The notes: generated by a model not told the origin, from the letters alone. Positions 43,786 to 53,111 are shown, counted from the stretch's first letter. The stretch is DNA of 64,000 nucleotides from Arcanobacterium pluranimalium (GCF_016907845.1 NZ_JAFBCS010000001.1:682001-746000), one strand, 5' to 3'. Numbers and translations are program-made.

Positions 43786-46161
43786 ATGCTTAAATCTCGC
43801 AATGCCCTCGTGGCTCTATGTGCTGTGGTGATCGTGTTTTGTGCGGTTGGGTTTAATGCTTTAACGGTTGTTCCGCGCGCTTATGCTGCTGATCCAACCG
43901 TTGATATTGCTGCGCAGTTGTCGGGTCCGACGAGCGAATTAAAAGGTAAGCCCTTTACCTATGATGTAACGGTTTCTAATGTGGGTACTGGCGATGCTGG
44001 TGGCTCTACCTTTACTTTTACCGCGGGTAGTGGTTCGACTGGGTTAAAGATTGTGTGTGCTAGTGCCAGTGGTGGAGCTGCGTGCCCTACGAATCTTGCG
44101 CTGTCGGGTTTGAATGCCACCGGTACTGTCGGTACGTTTCCTGTAGGTGGGGTTGTTCATCTCACTGTGACGGGTTTCTTTGGGTTCGGTACGAGTTCTA
44201 CTGCAACACTCTCTGTGAATCCTCCTTCTGGTTCGACTGATACTAACCCGGCGTCTAATACCGTTTCGCAGCAGACGGCACTCTCCGGCGAAGCGATTGT
44301 GTCGGTGACGAAGACGCAGGATAAGGCGAGTGTTGCTAATGGTGAGGCGCGTACGTATACGGTGACGTATCGTAATGATGGTCCTGCGGATTTGCGTGGT
44401 GTGAGGCTTGACGATCAGTACACTGCCAGTGGTGGTGGTGTTGTGGCAGTTGAGGCTGCTTCGTGCTCGGCTACTGGTGGTGCGGTGTGTCCTGTTCAGG
44501 TGCAGTCTTTGCCTTATCAGTCGGCTTCAAGTTATCTGACTATTTTTCCGAACAATATTTATACGAGTTCTTCGGTGTTGGTGGCTGATTTGCCTGCTAA
44601 TTCGTCGTTGACTTTTGTTTATACGGTGCGGACAACGATTACGTCGTGTTCGACGCAGTCCACTATTGGTGATCGTAATCAAGCTCAAATGCAAAGTTTT
44701 CCTGCGGGGATCACGGTTAAGGATGTGAATGGGAATCCTGTTTCGTATGTCATCACCCAAGTAAACGGAACGATTACAGGTATTTCGGTTTGTCCTTCAG
44801 CTACGGTTGCTGTGACTAAGGTTCAGGATAAGGCGAGTGTTGCTAATGGTGAGGCGCGTACGTATACGGTGACGTATCGTAATGATGGTCCTGCGGATTT
44901 GCGTGGTGTGAGGCTTGACGATCAGTACACTGCCAGTGGTGGTGGTGTTGTGGCAGTTGAGGCTGCTTCGTGCTCGGCTACTGGTGGTGCGGTGTGTCCT
45001 GTTCAGGTGCAGTCTTTGCCTTATCAGTCGGCTTCAAGTTATCTGACTATTTTTCCGAACAATATTTATACGAGTTCTTCGGTGTTGGTGGCTGATTTGC
45101 CTGCTAATTCGTCGTTGACTTTTGTTTATACGGTGCGGACAACGATTACGTCGTGTTCGACGCAGTCCACTATTGGTGATCGTAATCAAGCTCAAATGCA
45201 AAGTTTTCCTGCGGGGATCACGGTTAAGGATGTGAATGGGAATCCTGTTTCGTATGTCATCACCCAAGTAAACGGAACGATTGATGTTTCATCGGTTGTG
45301 GACGTTTCTACTACCACGTCAGTGTCGAATCCGAATCCGCAGCCTCTCGGTGCTTTGACGGCTACGTCGACTATTTCTAATTCCTGCCATACGGCTACAA
45401 ATGTTCCGGTTACGGTCAAGTTGCCAGAGAATGGATTTTTAGCCCCGCAGCCTGCTACGCCTACCTGCACGGCTTCGGGTGGTGCTACCTGCCCAGCCGA
45501 TCTGCGGTTTGATGCGGCAACGAATTCGATTCTTGGAACTGTAGGTTCTATTCCTGCTGGTGGAAACGTAGTGTTGAGCCTGCTCGGAACCGCGGGAGTT
45601 ATTCCACCTACTACTGCCTCGTATAAAATCACGAGCACCGCTCCTGCGGCCAACGACACAATTCCTACTGTTGGTACGTTGAATGAGTCGAATGCTACGT
45701 TTGCTTATTCGAATGTGCAGTCTGCGGTGACGGCGAAGGTGACTGTTTCTGGTGGTCCGGCTGGTGGTTGGTCTGGTTCGATGGATGGCACCTTGGTGTG
45801 CCAAACTCAAGGGTCTTTTCCGTTTACTTTGGATGTGGTTAATGGTGCATCGCAGGTGACGTCTGTGGTTGCGGCCTTGTGGGAACACGACACCTGCACT
45901 GCTACGTTGACTCGGCCTGATCCTCCTGCAGGCTATTCGTGGGGCGATTGGACTGCAGGTCCGAGCTTTACGCGTACCAATATTGTGGGTGCTCAGCATT
46001 TTGACTTCGCCACGAGCCTAGTTTCAGATGCCGTTCCCTTCATTCCGCAACTACCGTTCACGGGCGGTCGCTCAGCGGTATCATTCACAATCACAGGTCT
46101 ATCTCTGCTCGGACTTAGCCTCTTATTTATTGTTTGGAGGCGCCGAAAAGTAATCAGTTAA
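43786..46161 (+). CDS. LPXTG surface protein, paralogue with exact internal duplication
   Basis: A 791-aa paralogue of the preceding protein with the same order: signal peptide ending at AYAADP, DUF11-like first domain, repeat units, then the VSGGPAGGWSGS domain and a sorting signal LPFTGG, helix and RRRKVIS. Here there are only two repeat units and they are identical over 153 residues (178-330 and 347-499, joined by a 16-residue link). Their sequence differs from the units of the first gene, for instance RGVRLDDQYTASGG. The tail domain is nearly identical to the first gene. Expected role: cell-wall anchored adhesin or pilus-associated protein. Starts ATG at 43786 with no strong ribosome site seen. 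Confidence 0.9.
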   Translation: MLKSRNALVALCAVVIVFCAVGFNALTVVPRAYAADPTVDIAAQLSGPTSELKGKPFTYDVTVSNVGTGDAGGSTFTFTAGSGSTGLKIVCASASGGAACPTNLALSGLNATGTVGTFPVGGVVHLTVTGFFGFGTSSTATLSVNPPSGSTDTNPASNTVSQQTALSGEAIVSVTKTQDKASVANGEARTYTVTYRNDGPADLRGVRLDDQYTASGGGVVAVEAASCSATGGAVCPVQVQSLPYQSASSYLTIFPNNIYTSSSVLVADLPANSSLTFVYTVRTTITSCSTQSTIGDRNQAQMQSFPAGITVKDVNGNPVSYVITQVNGTITGISVCPSATVAVTKVQDKASVANGEARTYTVTYRNDGPADLRGVRLDDQYTASGGGVVAVEAASCSATGGAVCPVQVQSLPYQSASSYLTIFPNNIYTSSSVLVADLPANSSLTFVYTVRTTITSCSTQSTIGDRNQAQMQSFPAGITVKDVNGNPVSYVITQVNGTIDVSSVVDVSTTTSVSNPNPQPLGALTATSTISNSCHTATNVPVTVKLPENGFLAPQPATPTCTASGGATCPADLRFDAATNSILGTVGSIPAGGNVVLSLLGTAGVIPPTTASYKITSTAPAANDTIPTVGTLNESNATFAYSNVQSAVTAKVTVSGGPAGGWSGSMDGTLVCQTQGSFPFTLDVVNGASQVTSVVAALWEHDTCTATLTRPDPPAGYSWGDWTAGPSFTRTNIVGAQHFDFATSLVSDAVPFIPQLPFTGGRSAVSFTITGLSLLGLSLLFIVWRRRKVIS
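44317..45282 (+). repeat. Exact 459-bp direct repeat within the surface gene
   Basis: 44317-44775 and 44824-45282 read as identical over 459 bp, offset 507 bp (169 codons), with a 48-bp spacer. The offset is in frame. Complete identity means a recent duplication or ongoing homogenisation. Confidence 0.92.
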
Positions 46162-46270
46162 CGAACGTTGGCTGCCCCTTTTCGCGCATTCGCGAATGAC
46201 CTTACGCAGCAAATAAACCCATAACTTTCAAAAATTATCAATTCAATTAACTTCAATAGAAAGACAGCTC

Positions 46271-47854
46271 ATGAAAATGAACTTCAAAGCGCGGCTTGCT
46301 GCTGTGCTCGGCATAGTTGCCGTTGGTGCGGCATCGCTGGCTGGCGTGAGTACGGCCGAAGCGAACGTAGCTAACATTCAGGCAAAACACAATATTTTTA
46401 CTCAAGGCACTGACACGACATCAAACACAGCGACCACTGCGGCTATCGAAAACAACCGAAATGGAACGTCGTCGTTAACTATCCACAAATACGCGGCCGA
46501 TTCTGCAAATCCGGCTCAAGGTCAACCAGGCACTGGTGCGCAGATTAGTGATCCCACTACGCTAGGAACCCCGTTACAGGGCGTACAATTCCGGGTAACC
46601 CGAGTTGACAGCAAGAGCGGCACCCAAATCGATCTCGCCACCAACGCGGGTTGGGATGCGATCCGCGAACTCAACGGTATGCCGGTAGCAACGGCAGTTT
46701 CCACCGTTAAAACTGCACCGTATGTGTTGGGTACACAGACGGTAATAACCACCGATGCTCAAGGTGTTGCTTCACTCGCCAACCAAAATTTTGGTCTTTA
46801 CCTTGTTGAAGAAATTGCTCCGGGAAACAACAATATTACTGCTCCGGTACAACCATTCTTGGCCACTCTGCCACTCGGTAATGGTAGTTCTTGGAACTAT
46901 GACGTGCACGTTTACCCGAAGAACACCCTGGGTAAAGAGATCACGAAAGTGGTTTCAGATCCGGTAAACACTGCTGACGGACCACAGGTCACATGGACGA
47001 TCGATTCGCCAATTCCAGCTTCGACCTCCTACACCAAAGCTCAAGTAGTGGATGATCTCGATTCGCGCCTGACCTACGTTGCCAACACCGTTCAAGTAAC
47101 GATCGTTGATACTACTGGCGCACGCAATACACTTGCACCAAATGACTTCACCGTGGACGTTGCAGGGCAGCGAATTACCGTTACTCTCGTATCGTCTGGT
47201 CTCGGTAAGATGGTTTCCGGTGGACGCCTCCAAGTCGATTTTGCAACTATCGTCAAAGGCAGTGGAATCATTCCAAATACTGTTAACTCCTACGTGAATG
47301 ACTCGGTATTCCAGCTTCTTCCAACCGATCCAAATAATCCAGACAATCCAAACCCGAGCGTTCCTACGGTGTATTGGGGCACATTGAAGCTCCTCAAAGT
47401 TGATGCGGGAAATAATGCGCTAAAACTCGCTGGTGCACAATTCGGTATCTACAACACCGCAGCTGATGCTGCTAGCGGAACGAACGCCGTCGGCACCTAC
47501 ACGACGAATGCTCAAGGAGAAGCGGTGGCTTCGCTGTACATCGGTCAATCCGATATCAATGGCACAACGCCACAGTCACGCACATTCTACGTAAAAGAGC
47601 TCGCTGCACCTGCTGGATACGTGCTAGATGCAACGGTGCGTACCGTTGCCCTGAGCCCAACCAACACCGAAACTGCGCCTTTCGTTTTGAACATTACTAA
47701 CGAGCAGGAATTCATTCCAGGGCTTCCACTGACTGGTAGCCAAGGAACCGTGCTGATGATCGTTGTGGGAACCTTGCTTGTGGCTTCTGGCGTTGGATTC
47801 GCAATGTATGGCAAGCGTCGCAAGGCAGCAGCTAATGCTCAAACTAAGAACTGA
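46271..47854 (+). CDS. SpaA/FimP-type major pilin (isopeptide-forming)
   Basis: Secreted backbone pilin of 527 aa. A signal peptide ends near AEANV. The pilin motif that supplies the Lys for polymerisation is VHVYPKN (about residue 210). The E-box for an internal isopeptide bond is in YVKELAAPAGYVLD, and the sorting signal is LPLTGS followed by a hydrophobic helix and GKRRKAAA. Class C sortase encoded downstream should join these subunits covalently into a fibre. Codon choice is C-rich at third positions, unlike the two surface genes before it, so it has a different history. Terminator and attenuator hairpins follow. Confidence 0.93.
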   Translation: MKMNFKARLAAVLGIVAVGAASLAGVSTAEANVANIQAKHNIFTQGTDTTSNTATTAAIENNRNGTSSLTIHKYAADSANPAQGQPGTGAQISDPTTLGTPLQGVQFRVTRVDSKSGTQIDLATNAGWDAIRELNGMPVATAVSTVKTAPYVLGTQTVITTDAQGVASLANQNFGLYLVEEIAPGNNNITAPVQPFLATLPLGNGSSWNYDVHVYPKNTLGKEITKVVSDPVNTADGPQVTWTIDSPIPASTSYTKAQVVDDLDSRLTYVANTVQVTIVDTTGARNTLAPNDFTVDVAGQRITVTLVSSGLGKMVSGGRLQVDFATIVKGSGIIPNTVNSYVNDSVFQLLPTDPNNPDNPNPSVPTVYWGTLKLLKVDAGNNALKLAGAQFGIYNTAADAASGTNAVGTYTTNAQGEAVASLYIGQSDINGTTPQSRTFYVKELAAPAGYVLDATVRTVALSPTNTETAPFVLNITNEQEFIPGLPLTGSQGTVLMIVVGTLLVASGVGFAMYGKRRKAAANAQTKN

Positions 47855-47863
47855 GTGATGTGC

Positions 47864-47896
47864 GGAGCCGTTAGCTGCACATACGGCTACGGTTCT
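47864..47896 (+). terminator. Imperfect hairpin with T-rich tail after the pilin
   Basis: gagccgttagc pairs imperfectly with gctacggttc (one bulge, one G-T) and is followed by a CT-rich tail with TTTT. It lies 10 bp past the pilin stop and probably ends most pilin transcripts. Confidence 0.6.
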
Positions 47897-47929
47897 TCGC
47901 TTTTGCTTAAGAGATAGTTAGCAATGGCC

Positions 47930-47966
47930 AAGTGGCTGAGCAGCCAACACTGCTGCTCAGCCACTT
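47930..47966 (+). promoter_or_regulatory. 15-bp hairpin between pilin and sortase
   Basis: Perfect inverted repeat (47930-47944 with 47952-47966), seven-base loop, without a T run right after. It sits upstream of the sortase start and would lower or stabilise read-through into the sortase gene. Confidence 0.55.
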
Positions 47967-48006
47967 ATCATTCAGCTCAGCCGCTTTGCTTGAATCTGAG
48001 GTTGCC

Positions 48007-48897
48007 TTGAGAAAAATCCGAAGAACTCGCTGGAAGCTCAACAAATTTTCGTTAATTCCCGCATTTATCGCGCTGATTGGTGTGGTGATTTTGCTGTATC
48101 CAATGGCGGCCTCATGGGTGAGCCAAGTGAACCAATCTGCCCTCGTGCACGACTACTCCCGCGCGCTTGATAACGCTCAGCCAAGCAAAGACCAACAAAT
48201 TCAGCTCGCACACAAATACAACGAAGCGCTGCGCTCAGGCGCGATCATCGAAAGTGGTGCAAACAAGGCTGTTGGCACTGGCTCAAATGCAGGCGCTGAC
48301 TCAACAGCAAGTCTCAAGTATGAGGATATGCTCCATACGCCACAGAGCGCAGTAATGGCACGTGTAAAAATTGACTCCATCGGCGTTGACCTGCCGATAT
48401 ATCACGGAACTTCCGACGAAACGCTACGCGTCGGCGTCGGGCATCTCAAAGGAACGTCGTTACCAGTTGGTGGAATCGGTACGCGAGCTGTTCTTACTGC
48501 TCACCGAGGCTTGGCCGAAGCCACCCTTTTCACGAACTTAGATAAAGTCAAGAAAAACGACGAGATCGTGATTGAAGTATTCGGAGAAGTACTCGATTAT
48601 CGCGTGGTGGATATTCAGATCATTGACCCTGATGCCACGCAGAACATCAAAGCCGATCCGAACCGTGATCTTATTTCGCTTATTACCTGCACACCGTTGG
48701 GTATTAACACGCAGCGAATTCTGGTGACGGCGGAGCGCGTTACGCCCACGCCGCCGGCGGTTATCGAAGACCAAGGTAAGAAGCCGGATATACCTGGTTT
48801 CCCGTGGTGGATTGTCTATCTCTCCGTGGCTTTGTCGATTATCACATGGTATGTGTGGACCAGCGGTACGCGACAGATCTCGATCAAACCTGATTAA
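48007..48897 (+). CDS. Class C sortase
   Basis: Pilus-polymerising membrane transpeptidase of 296 aa. One N-terminal membrane segment (about 17-38) and one at the C-terminus (PWWIVYLSVALSIITWYVW) flank the outer domain, as in class C enzymes. The catalytic His is in LTAHRGLAEA, the Cys in LITCTPLGINTQR, with the Arg seven residues on. I could not identify the DPW/DPF lid motif clearly. The open frame runs back to GTG 47932, but that codon lies inside the hairpin; the TTG at 48007 has GAGG five bases upstream and starts MRKIRRTRWK. It should link pilin Lys to LPLTG threonine. Confidence 0.88.
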   Translation: MRKIRRTRWKLNKFSLIPAFIALIGVVILLYPMAASWVSQVNQSALVHDYSRALDNAQPSKDQQIQLAHKYNEALRSGAIIESGANKAVGTGSNAGADSTASLKYEDMLHTPQSAVMARVKIDSIGVDLPIYHGTSDETLRVGVGHLKGTSLPVGGIGTRAVLTAHRGLAEATLFTNLDKVKKNDEIVIEVFGEVLDYRVVDIQIIDPDATQNIKADPNRDLISLITCTPLGINTQRILVTAERVTPTPPAVIEDQGKKPDIPGFPWWIVYLSVALSIITWYVWTSGTRQISIKPD

Positions 48898-50025
48898 TCA
48901 CGGCTTGAAGTCAATATCCGAAAAGTCGAAGTCTTCGTCGTCGGCATCGCCCGAAAAATCGAAACCCTCATCGTCTAGATCAAAGGCGCCCTCGTCGATA
49001 CCAAACTCGGAAAGATCCAGATCGGAGAGATCTTCCACCTCGGCAAGGTTCTTGATCGTATCCAACTCTTCATCTTCGCCGTCGGACGTCAGCTCAGGAT
49101 CGGCGTCGTCGTCATAATTATCAGAATTATTCACGGCTTCCGTGCCGGGTTCGTGCGCCGCTAGGAATTCGTCGGCAAGGAAATCAGCGGCTCCCGCTTC
49201 GTCTTTATCCCAATCGGTATCGGACCATTCGTCGTCGGAAAAATCATCCGAATCGCCAAAATCGTCTGCGCCAGTCCCGCCCCAGGCGTCATCATCAGCC
49301 CAAGAATCGGCGTCGCCCCACGAATCTGCACGTCCAAAGCTTGTCGGCGCAACAGCGGCAGCGGCGACGTCGTTCGCCACCGTATCTCGTGCACCAGCGT
49401 TATCGCCTGGGATAGGGGCGTCGGCTTGCTCGACGTAGAAACCGAACGCCTCGGTGGAAGCGAGCTGTTCGACGCCGGCCTCGTCCATTTCGCGGCGAGC
49501 ATCCTCTCCCTGATCAGGGGAAACAGGCACGGTCAAGTCTGAGAAAACACGGGTTGGCCACCCCAGACGCAGCGAATCAAGAGCAGTCCACTTCACGCAG
49601 TGCGACTCCGCAATTCCCGCAATATCTACGCACTCGATGCCGTGAGCACGCAAAACGTCTTCGAGCGTTTCGCCGTCGTCGGTCTTGCCCTCGAACCCGG
49701 AATATGCCGCAGCGTATTGCCCCTTTTTTACCGAAAAATGGAAAGGTAGGCTGGCGATCTCGTCGTGTAACTCGGCATCTGCCGTACCTGCCACGCCGTG
49801 GGGCGGCCAGGAATCGATGAAATCAGGGGTATCTGAAAAGTGTTCGCCCGGATCGATATGCCAGTCTTGGGTGGTGATGATCAGGGAGTATTCATCGGCA
49901 TTTTCGGTTACAAAATCAGCGATTCGCGTGGCTACGGCGTCGCCGCCAACCACTCCGAGCGCGCCGCCTTCTGTGAAAGTTGGCTGAACATCAACGATGA
50001 GCAGTGCGCGGTTTTCTGCCTCCAT
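48898..50025 (-). CDS. Nicotinamidase-like hydrolase with acidic C-terminal tail
   Basis: Residues 1-200 form an isochorismatase-fold nicotinamidase/pyrazinamidase: D12 in LIVDVQPTF, K101 region VKKGQYAAAY, C143 in AESHCVKWTALDSL, and D54/H56/H62 for the metal. It converts nicotinamide to nicotinate for NAD salvage. Residues 200-375 are a low-complexity, very acidic tail of Asp, Glu, Ser, Ala with scattered Trp and Phe (SWGDADSWADDDAWGG and similar). Usual PncA proteins are about 180-210 aa. The ATG at 50025 follows GGGAGGAATC. Its stop codon abuts the sortase stop codon with no base between. The tail has no membrane segment or known domain. Confidence 0.85.
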   Translation of the reverse strand: MEAENRALLIVDVQPTFTEGGALGVVGGDAVATRIADFVTENADEYSLIITTQDWHIDPGEHFSDTPDFIDSWPPHGVAGTADAELHDEIASLPFHFSVKKGQYAAAYSGFEGKTDDGETLEDVLRAHGIECVDIAGIAESHCVKWTALDSLRLGWPTRVFSDLTVPVSPDQGEDARREMDEAGVEQLASTEAFGFYVEQADAPIPGDNAGARDTVANDVAAAAVAPTSFGRADSWGDADSWADDDAWGGTGADDFGDSDDFSDDEWSDTDWDKDEAGAADFLADEFLAAHEPGTEAVNNSDNYDDDADPELTSDGEDEELDTIKNLAEVEDLSDLDLSEFGIDEGAFDLDDEGFDFSGDADDEDFDFSDIDFKP

Positions 50026-50094
50026 GATTCCTCCCTGCAAAATGAGCGTTCCTATTAATCAAGTGTACGGGCAATGGTGCGCAGTATACTACTA

Positions 50095-50198
50095 GAACCG
50101 CGTCTCGCTGAACGCGCACAGAACCGCACCTTGCCGAACGCGCACAGGATCACGGCTAACCGAACGCGCATTGCACCCACCTGCCCAATGAGACGCAC
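50095..50198. repeat. 26-bp tandem repeat between nicotinamidase and metG
   Basis: Three units at 50095-50120, 50121-50146 and 50147-50172 share gaacgcgca(c/t), the first two nearly identical; a fourth, degenerate unit follows at 50173-50198. The region 50041-50292 contains no gene. The end of it carries the metG promoter. Confidence 0.65.
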
Positions 50199-50280
50199 AC
50201 CTACCAAAAGCAATATGTGAACTTGGCGTGAGTTATCCACAAGTCCGCTCTCACGTTTTACGCGCACTGGTATTTAGCCG

Positions 50281-50293
50281 TAATCTTAAGGTA
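50281..50293 (+). promoter_or_regulatory. Possible leaderless metG promoter (-10)
   Basis: TAATCT at 50281-50286 lies six bases before the metG ATG, with TTACGC at 50258-50263 as a weak -35 (17-base spacer). No proper ribosome site precedes the ATG, so translation may start at the 5' end. Confidence 0.4.
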
Positions 50294-52098
50294 TGTCAAA
50301 AATCCTTTCTGCAGTTGCTTGGCCGTATGCGAACGGCCCGCGCCACATCGGTCACGTGGCTGGTTTCGGCGTGCCTTCTGATGTGTTTTCTCGCTATATG
50401 CGAATGGCGGGTCACGATGTACTCATGGTTTCGGGTACCGACGAACACGGCACTCCGATTATGGTGGCTGCAGATCAAGAGGGTATGACGCCGCAGGAAT
50501 TGGCCGATAAAAACAACCGGATCATCGCCGAGGATCTAGTAAATCTTGGTCTTTCTTACGACCTCTTCACCCGCACCACCACTGGAAATCACGAGCGCGT
50601 GGTGCAGCAGCTGTTCAAGGGGTGCCGCGATAACGGTTATATGATCGTGCAAGAATCCGCGGTAGCTATCGATCCTAAAACAGGCAATACGCTGCCAGAT
50701 CGCTATATTGAGGGCACTTGTCCGCTGTGCGGGGCTGAGGGCGCGCGCGGCGATCAGTGCGACAACTGCGGAAACCAGCTCGATCCGCAAGATTTGATCA
50801 ACCCAGTATCGAAGATTTCCGGCCTCACCCCCGAATTTAAGACGACGGAGCACTACTTCCTCGATCTGCCTGCGTTGGCGGGTGCGCTAGGGGACTGGCT
50901 TGACCAGGTTGAGGAGTCGGGCAAGTGGCGTCCGAACGTCATTTCTTTCTCCAAGCATCTGCTTGACGACGTGCGTCCGCGCGCGATGAGCCGCGATATT
51001 TCTTGGGGTATTCCGATCCCAGGCTGGGAGGATCAGCCTAACAAGCGCCTTTATGTGTGGTTCGACGCCGTGATCGGTTACCTTTCGGCGTCGATCGAGT
51101 GGGCACGACGCCGCGCTGCCGCAGGTGAGGGAAGTGCTGAGGACTGGCGCGAGTGGTGGACGAATCCTGAGGCGCTGTCGTACTACTTTATGGGCAAAGA
51201 CAATATCGTGTTCCACTCACAGATTTGGCCAGCGGAATTGCTTGCGTATAACGGCGAAGGTGCACGTGGTGGAGCTGAACACGAGCTGGGCAAGCTCAAT
51301 CTCCCAACCCAGGTGGTCGCTTCGGAGTTCTTGACGATGGAGGGTAAGAAGTTCTCTTCCTCGAAATCTGTGGTGATTTATGTACGTGACGTGCTCTCGC
51401 GCTATCAGCCAGACGCTTTGCGTTATTTCATCTCCATTGCTGGGCCAGAAACGTCGGATTCTGATTTCACGTGGGAAGAGTTCGTGCGGCGTAACAACTC
51501 AGAGTTGGTCGCTGGCTGGGGTAACTTGGTGAACCGAACCGCCGCAATGATTGCCAAGAATTTTGGCGAGATTCCGCCAGTTGGCGAACGTGAAGCGATT
51601 GATAACGAGCTGCTTGATTCGATCCGTGCGGGCTTTGGTACAGTAGGCGATTTGATCGCTAATCACCAGCAGCGTGCGGCTTTAGGTGAGATTATGCGGC
51701 TTGTTGGTGAAGCTAATGGCTACGTTTCGCGCACCGAACCTTTCAAGATGAAAGATGAGGCCTTGCGCGGGCGTCTTGGCACAGTGCTCAACACGTTGAT
51801 CCAGGCCGTTTCTGATCTGAACACTATGATGAGCGTGTTCTTGCCACATTCTTCGAACGTGATTGATGAAATCCTCGGCGGCGATGGCACGATTGCGCCG
51901 ATGCCACAGCTGGTGGAGACGGTAGATCTCGATAACGGGCACCCATTCCCGATTATTACCGGCGACTACAGCGCTGTGCGCGCTTGGGGGCCGCGTGATG
52001 TGGTGCCTGGAACGCCGATTTCCAAGCCGAAGCCGGCTTTCCAGAAGTTGGACGAGTCTGTGGTTGACGAGGAACTTGCGCGTCTGAATCTTTCCTGA
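50293..52098 (+). CDS. metG: Methionyl-tRNA synthetase
   Basis: Class I aminoacyl-tRNA synthetase of 601 aa that charges tRNA-Met. The HIGH signature reads [11 protein letters not shown], the KMSKS loop [14 protein letters not shown]. The zinc knuckle is CPLC...CDNC (about 142-162) and the anticodon-binding helices lie near the end. The tRNA-binding C-terminal domain found in some family members is absent, which is usual for actinobacteria. tatD follows after 7 bp, a widespread order. Confidence 0.97.
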   Translation: MSKILSAVAWPYANGPRHIGHVAGFGVPSDVFSRYMRMAGHDVLMVSGTDEHGTPIMVAADQEGMTPQELADKNNRIIAEDLVNLGLSYDLFTRTTTGNHERVVQQLFKGCRDNGYMIVQESAVAIDPKTGNTLPDRYIEGTCPLCGAEGARGDQCDNCGNQLDPQDLINPVSKISGLTPEFKTTEHYFLDLPALAGALGDWLDQVEESGKWRPNVISFSKHLLDDVRPRAMSRDISWGIPIPGWEDQPNKRLYVWFDAVIGYLSASIEWARRRAAAGEGSAEDWREWWTNPEALSYYFMGKDNIVFHSQIWPAELLAYNGEGARGGAEHELGKLNLPTQVVASEFLTMEGKKFSSSKSVVIYVRDVLSRYQPDALRYFISIAGPETSDSDFTWEEFVRRNNSELVAGWGNLVNRTAAMIAKNFGEIPPVGEREAIDNELLDSIRAGFGTVGDLIANHQQRAALGEIMRLVGEANGYVSRTEPFKMKDEALRGRLGTVLNTLIQAVSDLNTMMSVFLPHSSNVIDEILGGDGTIAPMPQLVETVDLDNGHPFPIITGDYSAVRAWGPRDVVPGTPISKPKPAFQKLDESVVDEELARLNLS

Positions 52099-52105
52099 GG
52101 AAACT

Positions 52106-53065
52106 ATGGCAAAGAACAAGAAACGTAACGTTCCAGACATTCCAGATTTTCTGCCCGTTTCTATCGTTGACAATCACACCCATATTTCGCCTGATCCGCA
52201 GGTCGAAACGGGTGAGAACGGCGTCGCTCTCCCGTTGGTGCAAGCGCGGACGGACGACGGCGCCCTCAAACCGCCGATTCTCCTCGATACGCTCTTAACT
52301 GGAATGGAACGCGGCGGCATTCGTGCAGCGATCACCTCTGGCTGCGAGCTGCCTGAACTTGAGTTTTCGGTGCGTATTGCGCGTGAGCATGCACAGATTT
52401 GGGCTGCTCTTGCTATTCACCCAAATGAAGCCGCTATGCACGCTGGGGTGCGAGAAGAGTCGCCTGACGGGCTCGCGCACCAGTCGCTTGCACACCATCA
52501 ACAGTTTTCGCTTGACGAAGCAATTGCGCAGGTAGCAAGGTTGTGTGCCGACGACGCCGTGGTGGCAGTTGGCGAGACGGGTCTCGACTATTTCCGCACA
52601 GGGCAAGCAGGGAAAGGTGCACAAAAGGAAGCGTTCCGTGCGCATATTGTTTTGGCGAAAGAGCTGGGAAAACCGCTACAGATCCACGATCGCGACGCGC
52701 ATGCCGACGTCGTCGATATTTTGTTGCGCGACGGCGCTCCGGAAGCGACCGTCTTTCACTGCTTCTCGGGTGATCGGGAACTTGCAGAGATTTGTGCGCA
52801 AAACGGATGGTATGCGTCGTTTGCCGGGCCTATTACTTATCCGGCGAATGAGTACTTGCGCGAGGCCTTCCTGGCAATGCCACCAGAGTTAGTGCTGGTA
52901 GAAACAGATGCACCATATCTGACTCCGGTTCCCTTCCGGGGGCATCCGAATGTGGCGTGGGGAGCTGCCTACACGGCACGTTTCCAGGCACAATTGCGTG
53001 AGATTCCTTTAGTTTCTTGGTGTGAACAGCTCAATTACAATACCCTCAATGTGTACGGAATTTAA
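52106..53065 (+). CDS. tatD: TatD-family metal-dependent hydrolase
   Basis: TIM-barrel nuclease-like hydrolase of 319 aa. Metal ligands are visible: HTH in VDNHTHIS near residue 26, Glu in VGETGLDYFR, His in LQIHDRDAHAD, His in VFHCFSGD and Asp in LVETDAPYLTP. TatD proteins act as 3'-5' exonucleases or D-aminoacyl deacylases in different hosts. Longer than E. coli TatD (260 aa), with an extra stretch near residues 90-140. Seven bases after metG. Confidence 0.93.
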   Translation: MAKNKKRNVPDIPDFLPVSIVDNHTHISPDPQVETGENGVALPLVQARTDDGALKPPILLDTLLTGMERGGIRAAITSGCELPELEFSVRIAREHAQIWAALAIHPNEAAMHAGVREESPDGLAHQSLAHHQQFSLDEAIAQVARLCADDAVVAVGETGLDYFRTGQAGKGAQKEAFRAHIVLAKELGKPLQIHDRDAHADVVDILLRDGAPEATVFHCFSGDRELAEICAQNGWYASFAGPITYPANEYLREAFLAMPPELVLVETDAPYLTPVPFRGHPNVAWGAAYTARFQAQLREIPLVSWCEQLNYNTLNVYGI

Positions 53066-53111
53066 TTCTTGATACGGTGTGCTCTGATAGCGCACATCGA
53101 GGGGAGAAGTC

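Noticed and set aside
44527-45267. Two identical 77-codon frames on the minus strand
   Set aside because: They mirror the exact duplication in the surface gene and are low-complexity Arg-rich shadows.
40544-48897. Mobile element carrying the surface and pilin genes
   Set aside because: Codon style suggests foreign parts, but no transposase, integrase, attachment repeats or tRNA target is present at the borders.
50095-50198. CRISPR-like array
   Set aside because: Short degenerate tandem units with no spacers and no cas genes.
50233-50241. DnaA-box sequence TTATCCACA upstream of metG
   Set aside because: A single copy with no cluster, no AT-rich unwinding region and no dnaA/dnaN genes; chance is enough to explain it.
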